A stretch of 64,000 bases of DNA from Rhodovastum atsumiense (GCF_937425535.1 NZ_OW485603.1:124001-188000); one strand, 5' to 3'; positions 17,761-27,442 are shown, counted from the first letter of the stretch. The notes: a model not told the origin generated them from the sequence alone. Numbers and translations are program-made.

Positions 17761-19197
17761 TCAGCGGGCCATACCGGTATTGGTGATGGCATTGCCGAAG
17801 CCGCGCGGCAGCAGCATGGTGGCCCCCATCAGGCTCTGGTAGGTCGACACCACCGTTGTCAGGCTGCCCCACCGCGCCTGGTGCAGCTGCTCCTCGCTGC
17901 GCACTGCGGCCCAGCTCTGCTCGATCAGCGCCGCCACGTCCTTGGCGCGGGTATCCTGCGACACCGCGACGGACGCCCGTACCGCGCGGAGCATGTCATG
18001 GACGAGGCTCTTGGCCATCAGCCCGGCGATATGCGGCGCCGTGTCCTCGACCAGGCTCTTCGCGGCGTCCTTGCTCTTCGACGACAGACGAATGACCAAC
18101 CCGCCCAGCCCATTCGGCAACAGGCCGAGGACCGCTTGCTCGTCGTTGGTGAGCGCCACGCCGCCGCCGACCTTGTCGATAATCCCACCCGAGCCGGATG
18201 TCCCTTCGAACGCGTTCAGGATCATCGTCTTGAAGCCAGTGATCCTGACCGTGGCAGCGGTCGGATTGAGGCAACCATCCTCATCCGTGGTGTCGCAGGC
18301 CAGGATCGACACTGTCCCACCATCGATCAGGGACTCGATCAGGTCAGCACGCCCGGTGATCGTCTTCACATTCAGGTTCTGCGTTCCGCCCCCCTCGGTG
18401 TCGTCGGCGAGATCGCCGACGATCACGGTGCCACCGATGTTCATCAGGACCTGCAGGAGCGCATTGTCGCCGTAGCTGAACCAGGAACTGGCGTTCTGCT
18501 TCTTCAGGGCGCGCCACGTGACATTGCCCTGGATCCGTTTGGCGGCGTCCGTCGGCGCGCCCGAGAGCACGCGCTCCACGGGGTTGCTCCCCGATGTCGT
18601 GGAGAATGCATCGAAGGCGTCACTGGCAACACCGCGCACCATGCCGATCAGCGAGGCCTTGGTGTTGTCCTGATCCGTGAAGGCGCTAGCGGCATCATTG
18701 ACGATGCCCTGCGCCAACTGGCAGCTGTTGCTGAACTTGGAGACCCATTCCTGGATCTTCCGGGCCAGCGTTTCGATTGTATTCATGCAGGTCGGACACA
18801 TCGCCTGCATGGCCAGCTGAAACGCGTATCCCGACGCATTGGACGCAATGGCCTTCAGCAGGGCCTCGAACTGCGCGGCATTGATAAACGAGAACGACCC
18901 GGCAAAGAAGTCGATACCGCCGCACCCTACCTTGAAGGAAGGCGGCGTGATCGAGACGAGATTAGCGTTGACGATGCGGTTGCTGACTGCGACCCCGCCC
19001 CCCGAAATCACGCCACGACGGGCGGTGCTGAACACGGAAGGCGGCGTGGCACTGGCCATGGCGTTGAACATGCTGTCCATCTCATGCGCGAGATCGGCCA
19101 TCGCCACGCGCGGCACTGACCATGCCAGTACCAGGAGGACGATCACCCGGCGCACTTGCTTCCGCATCTCTGCCCACCCGGGGGATGGCACCGTCAT
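17761..19197 (-). CDS. traH: F-type conjugation protein TraH
   Basis: A 478-residue periplasmic protein with an N-terminal export signal (hydrophobic stretch about 15-33). Family-typical features are RRGVISGGGVAVSNRIVN, GCGGIDFFAGSFSFIN, MCPTCMNTIETL and the C-terminal coiled region. TraH belongs to the F-specific pilus extension/retraction group. Its ATG overlaps the traF stop by 4 bp, which fixes the start. Confidence 0.92.
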   Translation of the reverse strand: MTVPSPGWAEMRKQVRRVIVLLVLAWSVPRVAMADLAHEMDSMFNAMASATPPSVFSTARRGVISGGGVAVSNRIVNANLVSITPPSFKVGCGGIDFFAGSFSFINAAQFEALLKAIASNASGYAFQLAMQAMCPTCMNTIETLARKIQEWVSKFSNSCQLAQGIVNDAASAFTDQDNTKASLIGMVRGVASDAFDAFSTTSGSNPVERVLSGAPTDAAKRIQGNVTWRALKKQNASSWFSYGDNALLQVLMNIGGTVIVGDLADDTEGGGTQNLNVKTITGRADLIESLIDGGTVSILACDTTDEDGCLNPTAATVRITGFKTMILNAFEGTSGSGGIIDKVGGGVALTNDEQAVLGLLPNGLGGLVIRLSSKSKDAAKSLVEDTAPHIAGLMAKSLVHDMLRAVRASVAVSQDTRAKDVAALIEQSWAAVRSEEQLHQARWGSLTTVVSTYQSLMGATMLLPRGFGNAITNTGMAR

Positions 19198-20186
19198 TGC
19201 CTGTCTTCCATGTGGGCCGCGATGTAGCCGGAGAACTTTTCCGGGTCTTCCAGCAGGTCCGGTGTGATGCCGTTCGCCAGCGAGAGGAAGGACCGTTCCC
19301 GCACCGGGCGTGTTGCCCGGTAGTCATCCTCGCTGATCCAGCCGGCGAGGCGGGCGCGAAGCAACGTCCGTTCCGCGATCGCCGGCAGGCTCAGAACGCT
19401 CTCGGACAAGACCAGGAACTCACCGGGGGGCCGCATCAGCACGAGTGCCGGTGCGTCCTTGACCCCCATGCGCTGCGCCTGCCCCGCGTCGGGAGCCCAT
19501 GCGCGCAGAGCGACCCTCGGCATGGGGCTCCCGTCGAGCGAAACATAGAGCACGGTGAAGCCGTACAGTCGCTGAGCGGCCTCCAGGCTTTCGACCTGCG
19601 TGCCGCACAGCGGGCAATCGGACCGAAAGAAGTAGACGAGGCCGACCGTCTGGGCCAGCGATCGCAGAAGCATCTGGGTTGCGGTGCTGGCGACCTCATT
19701 GGCGGTGTTGGCGCCCACGCTGTCCAGGGGCCGCTCGGTATTGGCGTCGAGCGCCGGCGTGGTGGCGACCACCTCCTGGAAAGTACGCCGGAACGCCGTC
19801 GACTTGTCCATCATGATTCGCTGCAGGATCAGGAAACGCCGCACATTCCCGGGCGTGGGATTGTCGATGGCCGCATCACGGTAGGTGTCGAGGTTCTGGC
19901 GAAACCAGGCAACCGACAGCGGCAAGGGCTCGGCGCGCGTGAATGGTGTAACAGACGGCTGGACCGGCGGCACAGGACTCACTGCAACGGGCATGGGTGG
20001 GGGCGATGGCGGCAAGGGAGGGTCCACCGGCTCAGCAGCCGGATCCCGATACCAGAACCACCCTTCGCGGCCGCGACTGAGCCATTCACGCCCGGGCAGT
20101 TCTTCCTGCGCTCCGGCGACATCCACGCCAACCAGCAGCGCAAGGACCGCCACGGCTGCCAGGCGCCGCCCTTTTCGGTGATTCAC
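19194..20186 (-). CDS. traF: F-type conjugation protein TraF (thioredoxin-like)
   Basis: A 330-residue periplasmic protein: signal peptide (about 1-26), a proline-rich linker (55-80), then a thioredoxin-like domain. VYFFRSDCPLC carries a CxxC pair at residues 191 and 194; F TraF lacks this pair, but homologues in other F-type systems have it, so this copy may be redox active. It is the first gene of the traF-traH-traG group and follows a 314-bp spacer that probably carries their promoter. Confidence 0.9.
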   Translation of the reverse strand: MNHRKGRRLAAVAVLALLVGVDVAGAQEELPGREWLSRGREGWFWYRDPAAEPVDPPLPPSPPPMPVAVSPVPPVQPSVTPFTRAEPLPLSVAWFRQNLDTYRDAAIDNPTPGNVRRFLILQRIMMDKSTAFRRTFQEVVATTPALDANTERPLDSVGANTANEVASTATQMLLRSLAQTVGLVYFFRSDCPLCGTQVESLEAAQRLYGFTVLYVSLDGSPMPRVALRAWAPDAGQAQRMGVKDAPALVLMRPPGEFLVLSESVLSLPAIAERTLLRARLAGWISEDDYRATRPVRERSFLSLANGITPDLLEDPEKFSGYIAAHMEDRQ

Positions 20187-20500
20187 CGCCTCCTCCGTGA
20201 GGAATGCCCGATGTTTGGTCGTTACGGGAAAATGACTTCCAAGGGAAAGGTCCGATATGCGCTTCTAAATTCACATTGGCGCCAATTTGGTCAGAGCTGT
20301 GCGGTGCAAACATTCCAGGAATTTCCTTGCGGACTTTGGCCACGTTTGTGCTCGCAGGTCATGGCCGCCTGCCACGGGCCCACGCAAACCTCCCACGCGC
20401 CGCGGCCGACACGACGGAGTGGCCTGGCCTTATCCGGGGGCTCGCATCCGCCGTGCCTCGCGAGAGGCCCCTGGTCTGTCTGCGATAATCTCCCCTGGAT
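20187..20500. promoter_or_regulatory. Divergent intergenic region, traF versus acyltransferase
   Basis: This spacer must serve two divergent genes, since the minus-strand tra operon is interrupted by an oppositely oriented gene. It contains a perfect 10-bp palindrome TTGGCGCCAA (20276-20285) in a more AT-rich segment, a plausible operator. No confident -35/-10 pair was assigned. Confidence 0.4.
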
Positions 20501-21739
20501 ATGCCGTTCATGACCCAGCCCCGCCGCCTGGCTTGCCTGGACGCGTTGCGCGGGATCGCGCTCGTCCAGGTCGTACTGTCCACCTATCTGGCGGCCTTCC
20601 ATCCTGGCATCCTGCCGCAGGCACCGCTCGCCAACGGGACCTTCACCGCCATTGTGCTGGCGATTGCCTCGGACGGTTATGCCGGCATCTGCCTGTTCCT
20701 CTGCGTCAGCGGCTACGCCCTGACCTGGGCCTGCGGGAATGGACGGGTCGTGGTGCCACGGTTGCTCGCCGGCCGGACCATCCGGCTCGTGGTCCCGGCG
20801 CTGGGCGGGCTGCTGCTCGGCTGGCTGACCGCGGCAACCCTGGCCGACAAAGCCCACGCGGCAGGCATGTGGATCGGTTCCGATCTCCTCCGAGCGCTGT
20901 ATCCTGTTCCGCCATCCGCCCATGCCATGGCCCGGGATGTGCTGGCCGCCACCGTCACCGGCTACAACGGCTCCAGCATTGTCGCCGACATGGTGACCAC
21001 CTGGCTGCACATCCCACTGCCCCTGGAGCAGTCGGCCAATCCGGCGCTGTGGGCGCTCCCCTTGCACCTGCTCGGCTCGGCGCTGATCATCTACCTGCTC
21101 GCCGCCCGAAAGATCGGGCTGGTGCCATGGCTCGGGCTTGGCATTCTGATCGGTGCGGGGGTGTTGACGACGCCCCTGGCATGCCTGTTTGTCGGCCATC
21201 TCCTGGCCAGGGTGGCGCTGACGCGGCCCATCACCTTGCCCGCAACGCTCGCCGTGCCACTGATCGGTGCCGGTGGCTATTTTTGCCTTGTCCCCTTCCT
21301 GGAACTGCCACCGGCGTTCCTGGATCTCGTTGCCCAGGTGCCCTATCTCTCGCTTACGGCCGCCCTGGACGTGGCACGAATGTCGAAGATCACGGGAACA
21401 GCAATGATCTTCGTAGGGGTCATGCTGTGCCCGGTGCTGCAGGGCCTGCTTGCCGCGGTACCATTGCCCCAGCTGGGGCGGTATGCGTTGCCGGTGTACC
21501 TGGCCCACGTGCCGGTGATCACCGGGCTTTGCCCGGCGGTGCTGATTGCCGCACAGCTGCCGGCGGGATCCACGCGCGCACTGCTCCTGGCCGCTACGGC
21601 GCTGTGCGGCCTGGCCGCCGTTGGGGCGGTGCTCGCCTGGATCAACAGGCTCACCCGCCGTATTGCCCGGGCACTTGCCCGCATGAGCGACAGAGACGCC
21701 GCGCAGCGAGGCCAGGAGAGATTGGTGCGTCGGCGGTAG
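20501..21739 (+). CDS. Acyltransferase-3 family membrane protein within the tra locus
   Basis: A 412-residue polytopic membrane protein with about ten hydrophobic segments. The start (RRLACLDALRGIALVQVVLS) is the acyltransferase-3 signature; the conserved His usually found a few residues later is not evident here. Such enzymes transfer acetyl or other acyl groups to extracytoplasmic sugars or proteins. It is the only plus-strand gene inside the mating-pair locus. F plasmid has an unrelated multi-membrane acetylase, TraX, that modifies the pilin N-terminus, so a pilin- or envelope-modifying role is an attractive inference. It may equally be cargo. Confidence 0.7.
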   Translation: MPFMTQPRRLACLDALRGIALVQVVLSTYLAAFHPGILPQAPLANGTFTAIVLAIASDGYAGICLFLCVSGYALTWACGNGRVVVPRLLAGRTIRLVVPALGGLLLGWLTAATLADKAHAAGMWIGSDLLRALYPVPPSAHAMARDVLAATVTGYNGSSIVADMVTTWLHIPLPLEQSANPALWALPLHLLGSALIIYLLAARKIGLVPWLGLGILIGAGVLTTPLACLFVGHLLARVALTRPITLPATLAVPLIGAGGYFCLVPFLELPPAFLDLVAQVPYLSLTAALDVARMSKITGTAMIFVGVMLCPVLQGLLAAVPLPQLGRYALPVYLAHVPVITGLCPAVLIAAQLPAGSTRALLLAATALCGLAAVGAVLAWINRLTRRIARALARMSDRDAAQRGQERLVRRR

Positions 21740-21765
21740 GCGCCGTCGCCCGTTCGCTCCCCTTT

Positions 21766-21785
21766 CGCCATGATCCGTCATGGCG
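21766..21785. terminator. Hairpin between convergent genes
   Basis: CGCCATGA and TCATGGCG form a perfect 8-bp stem with a 4-base loop between the convergent acyltransferase and traN genes. There is no clear U-tract on either side, so it is only a possible bidirectional terminator. Confidence 0.4.
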
Positions 21786-21786
21786 T

Positions 21787-24573
21787 TCACGGTAGCGGGC
21801 CGGTCGTGCTCTGCAGCTGCGTCTTCGCACGGTCCATGGTCGAAGGGAGATCCAGGTCATCGAGGCGTTCGACGGAGCGCGTGACCGCATCGATGCGCGT
21901 GCCGCCGGTTGCCAGCGCATTCCCCGCTCCGGTCAGCGAGTCCACCGTGACAGAGCCGGTGTCGGCCAGCAGGCCTGACGTCGAGAGCAGCGCGATCCAT
22001 TCGGACAGATCCACACGATCCCAGTCGACCGCACTGAACTGAGCCAGGGTGAGTCCGTCACAGTGCGGCGCCTTGGCCGTTCCCCAGCTGATCCCAAGCT
22101 GTGAGCGCGCCTGCTCCTGCATGATGCGGGCCAGCGGGGTGTTGAAGCAGCAATAGCTTTGCTTTCGCTCAACACAGAGGCCAAGGACATCCGTCGCACA
22201 GTAGCTGCCGACGTAATGGCATTCCTTCAGCTGCCGCTTGGTGTCGAGCTCGTACTCGGATGTTTCGCAGGCATAGATGATTTTGATCAGCGTCGTTGCA
22301 ATCGAGTAGACCGCATAGGCAGCCCCGATCCAGGTGATTGCGGTGCCAACCAGGGCCCCACCACCACCGAACTGCACGCCTCCGGCCGCCATGGTGCCGC
22401 CGGTAAACGCCTGGCCTCCTCCGGCCGATGCGGAGAACAACATGTTTGCGGCGGTCTCTCCGAACACGTTGTATGTCCACTCCGCAAGCTGGTTGGTGAG
22501 CGATGCGGTGATTGAGCCCAGGACACCGGACGATGTGCTATCCGCGACCTCCCCAGAGACGGTGCTGATCAACTCGCCCGAATTTGGAGAGAGGTTCGTC
22601 CAGACCGAATTGGCCGCCGAGGTAAAGGACGCCTGTGCCTCGTCCCAGGCTGAATCGACCAGAGTGCCGAGATAGTCGATCGGCTGTTTCATCATCTCCC
22701 AGGAACCGCGGATCGTGCTATCCGCACCCAGCTTCATGATTGCCGAGTTGATCGACCTGACGCTGAACACAAGCTTCATATAATCGGCGAGGTTCACGCT
22801 GACGGCCTTGGCGCAGCAGTTCACATAGCCGCCGACGGCGACCTTGCACGTCTTGTCGTCTCCCGGGAAGATCCGGCAGCTTGCGGCGTCAGAGGGATCG
22901 GAGCAGCTGCCGTCCTGCTCCATCATCTGCACCGCCTGCAGCCGGGCCGCCACCTCAGCGAACGTGCCGTTGCTCTCGACCGTCGTCGAGGTGCATTCAG
23001 TGCCCATGCAGCGCACGGGCCCGGCGCAGACGGTGTTTTCGGCGACCGTGGTCTGGCCGGGGACAGGCACGTTGGTACCGCAGTCATAGGTGTCCACCGC
23101 GACCATGCAGGCTCCGGTCGTGGCATCTGTCATGATGCACTCGGTGTTCACATAGCTGCAGGAGGCATCATTGCGCAGGCTGGCACAGTTATCGGTGTTC
23201 GTGCCGTCGTTGTGATAGCATTGCGTGTTGCCCTGGTAGTCGGTGTAGCACGCCATGTCGCCACCGGCCGGATTGCACGTCGCCGAGACTTGCACCTGCT
23301 TGCAGAGCGGGTTCACGTACGGGGAGAAGGCCAGGGTGGTGGCTGACGTGAACCAGGCCGGGCAGACGCGCCCGATCGCCTGGGGCGTGCAGCCATCGCC
23401 GTCGAGCAGCGGCATCGCCGTGCAAGTCACCGTCGTCTTGCAGACCGAGCCACGCGACAAAGTGGCCAGCGCGATGGAGACGTCGGCGGCATTGCTCCAG
23501 CTGTCATAGCTCAGCGCCGCGGCGTTGTAGCGCACGCGCATCTGCACATAGCCTTCGCCGGCCCCGGCCACCGAGACCCGTATCTTGAAGGGGATCGTCC
23601 CACCCCTCTTGAGGATGCTGGTGACATCGACGTCACCAGGATTGTAGTCCCAACTGGTCTTCAGGTCACAGGTCCGGGTCGAGCCGGTTTCCGGGGGAAG
23701 CACGGTATCGCTTTGCCAGACCCTGGTGTCCCCCAGGTAGACCTGCATCCGGTCGTCGAACTTGGCCCTGATCACCTGCGCGGAGATGATCGCGTCCGGA
23801 GACAGGATCGAAATCGCACCGCTGTTCTCAAAGATACCACACGGCGACACCCAGTAGTTGTCGCCGATCCGGCCCAGCGTGACATCGAGGCAGCCGTCGC
23901 CGCAGGAGACGACCCTGACGTCACCCGACGATCCCGCCAGGATGCCGTTGTTGTACTCGTGCGCGAGCATTAGGTTCTGGGTCTGCACGAGGTGCCGGTC
24001 GCACTGGCGATAGTCGGGCACATGCCTGGTCGCGTTGGTCTTCGTGTAGGTCCGGGTCGTGGTGCAATCACCGAACAGGGAGGAATCTCTGGCAAGGGTG
24101 TTGAACACGTCACGCGACGTGCCGAACACCGCATCGCTGCGCAGGTTCGGCGTGGTCCGGTTGTAGCTTTGCAGCAGGGTCGAGTACGCCGCCGCGCTCG
24201 AATCGTTCCCGCCAGCCAGGGAATGCTGTGCGGTGGCACCGATCGCCGTCCGTCCGTTCAAGCTCGTCCCCGACGCCGACAGCGCGGGCGCGGTCACCGC
24301 GCCGGAGCCGGGCACGATCTGGCTCGGCGAGAGTGTCACCTGCTTCGGCGTCCCAGGGTTCAGGACGATATTGCCGCTGGCGTCCTGGCCGAACAGCGAG
24401 GTCGCATTCGGCTGGATGGCAGCGGCCGCAGCGTTGCCACGAGCCGCCGCATCGGACAGTGAGTCGGCGTAGGCCGGGACGATCTGCCCCCAGAGCAGGC
24501 AGCCGGAGGCCACCAGGCTGACACCCAGGCGGCCGCGGCGGAGCACCCGGGCGAAGAGCGAGGCGCCGGTCAC
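21787..24573 (-). CDS. traN: F-type mating-pair stabilisation protein TraN
   Basis: A 928-residue cysteine-rich outer-membrane protein with a signal peptide (about 15-37, ending AYA). It has the TraN-typical central block with many cysteines (VCKTTVTC, DNCASLRNDASCSY, CAKAVSVNLADYM) and a C-terminal CCFNTPLARIMQEQARSQL motif followed by DCDGLTLAQF-type sequence. In F-type systems TraN in the donor contacts recipient outer-membrane proteins. It lies 12 bp after traU. Confidence 0.9.
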   Translation of the reverse strand: MTGASLFARVLRRGRLGVSLVASGCLLWGQIVPAYADSLSDAAARGNAAAAAIQPNATSLFGQDASGNIVLNPGTPKQVTLSPSQIVPGSGAVTAPALSASGTSLNGRTAIGATAQHSLAGGNDSSAAAYSTLLQSYNRTTPNLRSDAVFGTSRDVFNTLARDSSLFGDCTTTRTYTKTNATRHVPDYRQCDRHLVQTQNLMLAHEYNNGILAGSSGDVRVVSCGDGCLDVTLGRIGDNYWVSPCGIFENSGAISILSPDAIISAQVIRAKFDDRMQVYLGDTRVWQSDTVLPPETGSTRTCDLKTSWDYNPGDVDVTSILKRGGTIPFKIRVSVAGAGEGYVQMRVRYNAAALSYDSWSNAADVSIALATLSRGSVCKTTVTCTAMPLLDGDGCTPQAIGRVCPAWFTSATTLAFSPYVNPLCKQVQVSATCNPAGGDMACYTDYQGNTQCYHNDGTNTDNCASLRNDASCSYVNTECIMTDATTGACMVAVDTYDCGTNVPVPGQTTVAENTVCAGPVRCMGTECTSTTVESNGTFAEVAARLQAVQMMEQDGSCSDPSDAASCRIFPGDDKTCKVAVGGYVNCCAKAVSVNLADYMKLVFSVRSINSAIMKLGADSTIRGSWEMMKQPIDYLGTLVDSAWDEAQASFTSAANSVWTNLSPNSGELISTVSGEVADSTSSGVLGSITASLTNQLAEWTYNVFGETAANMLFSASAGGGQAFTGGTMAAGGVQFGGGGALVGTAITWIGAAYAVYSIATTLIKIIYACETSEYELDTKRQLKECHYVGSYCATDVLGLCVERKQSYCCFNTPLARIMQEQARSQLGISWGTAKAPHCDGLTLAQFSAVDWDRVDLSEWIALLSTSGLLADTGSVTVDSLTGAGNALATGGTRIDAVTRSVERLDDLDLPSTMDRAKTQLQSTTGPLP

Positions 24574-24585
24574 GCGTGGCGTTCC

Positions 24586-25626
24586 TTACAGCAGCTCAAG
24601 ACAGCAATCGACCCAACGCCAGATCAGGAAGGTGCCATCCTCACCAATGGCCGGAATCTGGCGCCAGTCGCCCCAGACCAGGGTGGTCTGACCGATGACG
24701 TGCTTGCCGTTGGCTTCTGCGCGCGGCCAGAACAGACTCATCCGGTACTGCGACTTCGCCATGAAGGGATCGGACGCTCCACCGCACACCATGTCGTCGC
24801 CCATGGTACGGGTCGCCAGGCCCCGCCGGTGCTGCACCGCGAGGCCCCGGGTGGCCAGCAGGCTCATGGTGCTGACCGGGGAGATCTGGCCGATGGCGTT
24901 GCCGGACAGCGGATAGATCGCGCCCCACGAGCCGGCGCACCAGAACAGGGTATCGAGATTGGTGCCGGCAAGCGCCGCGGCGGCATCGCCGAGGCAGGCC
25001 ATCTGCGCGGGTGGCAGTGCGACGGCGGCGGATTCCGGCGCGTTGAAGAAGGAAAGCTCGTCGTAGGTCCAGGTCGGATCCACCTCGCTGAGGAACAGGA
25101 TGTCGAAATCGGACAGCATGCCGCTGAAACAGCGCGGGCTGTAAAACAGGTCGAGCATCCGGAAGATCGGGAACGAGTACATGTGGAAGTGGAAATACGA
25201 ACTGTCGCCGTGATCGCCGTCACCGCGTCCCTTGGTGCCGACCGTGAGCGGGTCCACGGCGGGCAGCATGATGCCGCCCATGCTGGGGGAGCACCCGGGT
25301 GTCCGCACGATCTCGGCCACCTGGAACGGCATCCACATGCCGACGGTGATGCCGGGATGCGGCACCGCGCCGTCGTTGCACACGCAGACGGTGTTCGTGG
25401 CGGCGCCGGATGGCACCGCGTTGCTGGCACCGGCGATCGTCGCCCCGCCAATCCGGATCGGGAAGACGCAATCCCAGCAGATGTCGGTGATGATGCGGGC
25501 GCTCAGCACGCTGCCGTCACGGCAGTCGGGGCGGCTTGCCGCCAGCGCGACCGTTCTGCCGAGCCCCATCGCCAGCACGAGGACCAGCAGTCCGGCTGTC
25601 GGGGTCCGTCTCCAGGCGCGCCACAT
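24586..25626 (-). CDS. traU: F-type conjugation protein TraU
   Basis: A 346-residue periplasmic protein with a signal peptide (about 12-30). Family features: ITDICWDCVFPIRIGG near the N-terminus, HFHMYSFPIFRMLDL in the middle and the C-terminal CGG...QYRMSLFWPR. Conserved cysteines imply disulfides, consistent with the DsbC and TraF proteins encoded in the same locus. TraU is required for DNA transfer. Order trbC/W-traU-traN is as in F. Confidence 0.93.
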   Translation of the reverse strand: MWRAWRRTPTAGLLVLVLAMGLGRTVALAASRPDCRDGSVLSARIITDICWDCVFPIRIGGATIAGASNAVPSGAATNTVCVCNDGAVPHPGITVGMWMPFQVAEIVRTPGCSPSMGGIMLPAVDPLTVGTKGRGDGDHGDSSYFHFHMYSFPIFRMLDLFYSPRCFSGMLSDFDILFLSEVDPTWTYDELSFFNAPESAAVALPPAQMACLGDAAAALAGTNLDTLFWCAGSWGAIYPLSGNAIGQISPVSTMSLLATRGLAVQHRRGLATRTMGDDMVCGGASDPFMAKSQYRMSLFWPRAEANGKHVIGQTTLVWGDWRQIPAIGEDGTFLIWRWVDCCLELL

Positions 25627-25647
25627 CTCTCGCCTCCGCCTTTCGTC

Positions 25648-26907
25648 TCACTGGAGCCGCAGTTCAGCCGGACCGATTTCCCGCACCCGCAGGAGCGCCC
25701 CCGCCTGCTCGATCACGCTGGGCACGACGCGCAGGTCCAGGCGCTGTGCCAGCTGCGCCTGCAGCAGGTAGAGCGGCTGGCCGAGCGCTTTGACGCTGGC
25801 CTGCCACCCGTCCCAGCTGGCGGCACGGTCGACCTGGGTGGTCAGGAACAGCGTGGGCCGTCCGTCCTGCGTGCGCCGCAGCGCCCAGGCGAACTGTGCC
25901 GGGTCGGTGACGTCGAACACGATCAGCCGGCGCCGCCAGGGGTGCGTTTCCAGCGTGTTGATGCGGGTGCCGGCCGCGGCGATCACCTGTCCCCGCGCAT
26001 CGTGCACTGGCGCGGATAGCCAGACCGTCGGATCAACCAGCCGCTCGGCGCTGCGCGCGGCCGCCGGCAGGGTCACCAGCGCCGCCCGCTCCCAGAACCG
26101 CCGATAGGCCTGCTCCTGCAGCCCGGCGACGTCCAGCCGGGCGGCTTGCGCCCGCATCAGCTCCCCAAGGTCGACCTCCGTCACCTGCACCGCCGGACCC
26201 ATCGCTTCCGAGACCGGCGCACGCGCTTCCGCCAGGTGCCGCCGGAACGCCGCCAGCGCGACGGAGCCGCGCCACTGCGCGCCGGTGACCGGATCCCAGA
26301 TCGTCGGCACCTCGGACACCCCGGCCTGACGGAAGGCCGGTGGATCGACGTCGATCGAGGCGCCTTGCACCCGCTGGCGCAGCAGCGGGGCAAGCCGGCG
26401 CACCGCGTCGCCAATCCGCTCTCCTGGCAGCACGCCGCGCACGACCACGCGGGTATGACCGTCCGCCATCGCCTCACGCAGGGTGTCGGCTAACGCCGCC
26501 TCGCCCATCGACCAGGAGACGAACAGCACCAACTCCCGCTCCTGCGGGGGAGCCGGCGTGCCGGCATCCACCGGCGCTGGAGTCTCGGCAGACCGGGCCT
26601 GCGGCGTGGTGCGGGTGGCCGCGCTGGCCCGGTCCAGGACCTCCGGGATGCCAGTAGAGGGAGGGGCTGCTCGCAGCGCCGCCGCGGCCGCCTGGGCGCG
26701 ATCCAGCATCGCCTGGCCGTCCTCCCGCCCCCTGCCGGTAACCTGTTCGGCCTTGCGGGTGAGGTCCTCGATCAGCGCCTGGGTTGCCGCGTCCACCGGA
26801 CGCCCCCGCAGGAATGCGAAGCCGTCATCCGCCAGACCGGCCAGCGGCCAGGCAAGCACCAGGGCGATCAGGAGCGCACACACAAGCGAGGCCCGAACCT
26901 GCCTCAC
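25648..26907 (-). CDS. TrbC-TraW fusion protein
   Basis: A 419-residue exported protein combining two F-type components. After a signal peptide (1-26) and a coiled, Ala/Pro-rich linker, residues about 125-250 (ELVLFVSWSMGEAALADTL, then GVSEVPTIWD) match the TrbC pilus-assembly domain; residues about 265-410 (RSAERLVDPTVWLSAPVHD, INTLETHPWRRRLIVFDVTD, LFLTTQVD) match TraW. In F these are separate proteins known to interact. The gene overlaps the S26-peptidase gene by 4 bp and is followed by traU. Confidence 0.88.
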   Translation of the reverse strand: MRQVRASLVCALLIALVLAWPLAGLADDGFAFLRGRPVDAATQALIEDLTRKAEQVTGRGREDGQAMLDRAQAAAAALRAAPPSTGIPEVLDRASAATRTTPQARSAETPAPVDAGTPAPPQERELVLFVSWSMGEAALADTLREAMADGHTRVVVRGVLPGERIGDAVRRLAPLLRQRVQGASIDVDPPAFRQAGVSEVPTIWDPVTGAQWRGSVALAAFRRHLAEARAPVSEAMGPAVQVTEVDLGELMRAQAARLDVAGLQEQAYRRFWERAALVTLPAAARSAERLVDPTVWLSAPVHDARGQVIAAAGTRINTLETHPWRRRLIVFDVTDPAQFAWALRRTQDGRPTLFLTTQVDRAASWDGWQASVKALGQPLYLLQAQLAQRLDLRVVPSVIEQAGALLRVREIGPAELRLQ

Positions 26908-27440
26908 AGCACGCCCCAGGCCTTCCCCTGCATCTTCCAGAGCGGGACCGGGCCGTAATAGCGGCTGTCATAGCTGTCCACGGTGGCTCCCATGGCCCAG
27001 ACATGGCCCGCCGGCACCACGACCTCGCGCTCCAGCGCCGCCGGTGGCGTGCCCAGTTGCTCGGCCAGCAGCAGGCCATACCCGACCACGACGCCGTTGA
27101 CCTCGGTCCGCTCGGCGCTCACCCGCACCCGGTCGCCCGGCAGGCCGAGGACCCGCTTGGCCAGCTTCGCCCCGCGCGGCTCCAGCGGGGTCTGCGCGTC
27201 GGCGCGGTAGACGACGATGTCGCCCCGGCGGAGGTCGTCGCCGTGCCGGGCGCGGTCGATCACGAACACCCGGTACCCGGGCAGGCACTGCCGCTCCTGC
27301 ACATCCACCGCCAGCTGGAAGCGCCCGGTCAGGCCGATCACCATCATCCCCACCACCCAGGCCGCCGGCAGCGCCTTGACCAGGAACAGCGCTGTCGACC
27401 AGGCACCGGTGCCTTCACCGGACGCGCTCGCACCCGTCAT
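26904..27440 (-). CDS. S26-family (TraF_RP4/TrhF-like) signal-peptidase-type protein
   Basis: A 178-residue inner-membrane protein starting 2 bp after the trbI stop. One membrane segment (about 21-39) is followed by a LepB/TraF peptidase domain: CLPGYRVFVID, RRGDIVVY, KLAKRVLGLPGD (Lys95 as the likely general base) and the C-terminal MGATVDSYDSRYYGPV. The residue at the usual nucleophilic serine position is cysteine (Cys52). In RP4 TraF such a peptidase trims and cyclises the pilin. The neighbouring pilin gene makes pilin processing the likely job here. Confidence 0.8.
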   Translation of the reverse strand: MTGASASGEGTGAWSTALFLVKALPAAWVVGMMVIGLTGRFQLAVDVQERQCLPGYRVFVIDRARHGDDLRRGDIVVYRADAQTPLEPRGAKLAKRVLGLPGDRVRVSAERTEVNGVVVGYGLLLAEQLGTPPAALEREVVVPAGHVWAMGATVDSYDSRYYGPVPLWKMQGKAWGVL

Positions 27441-27442
27441 GC

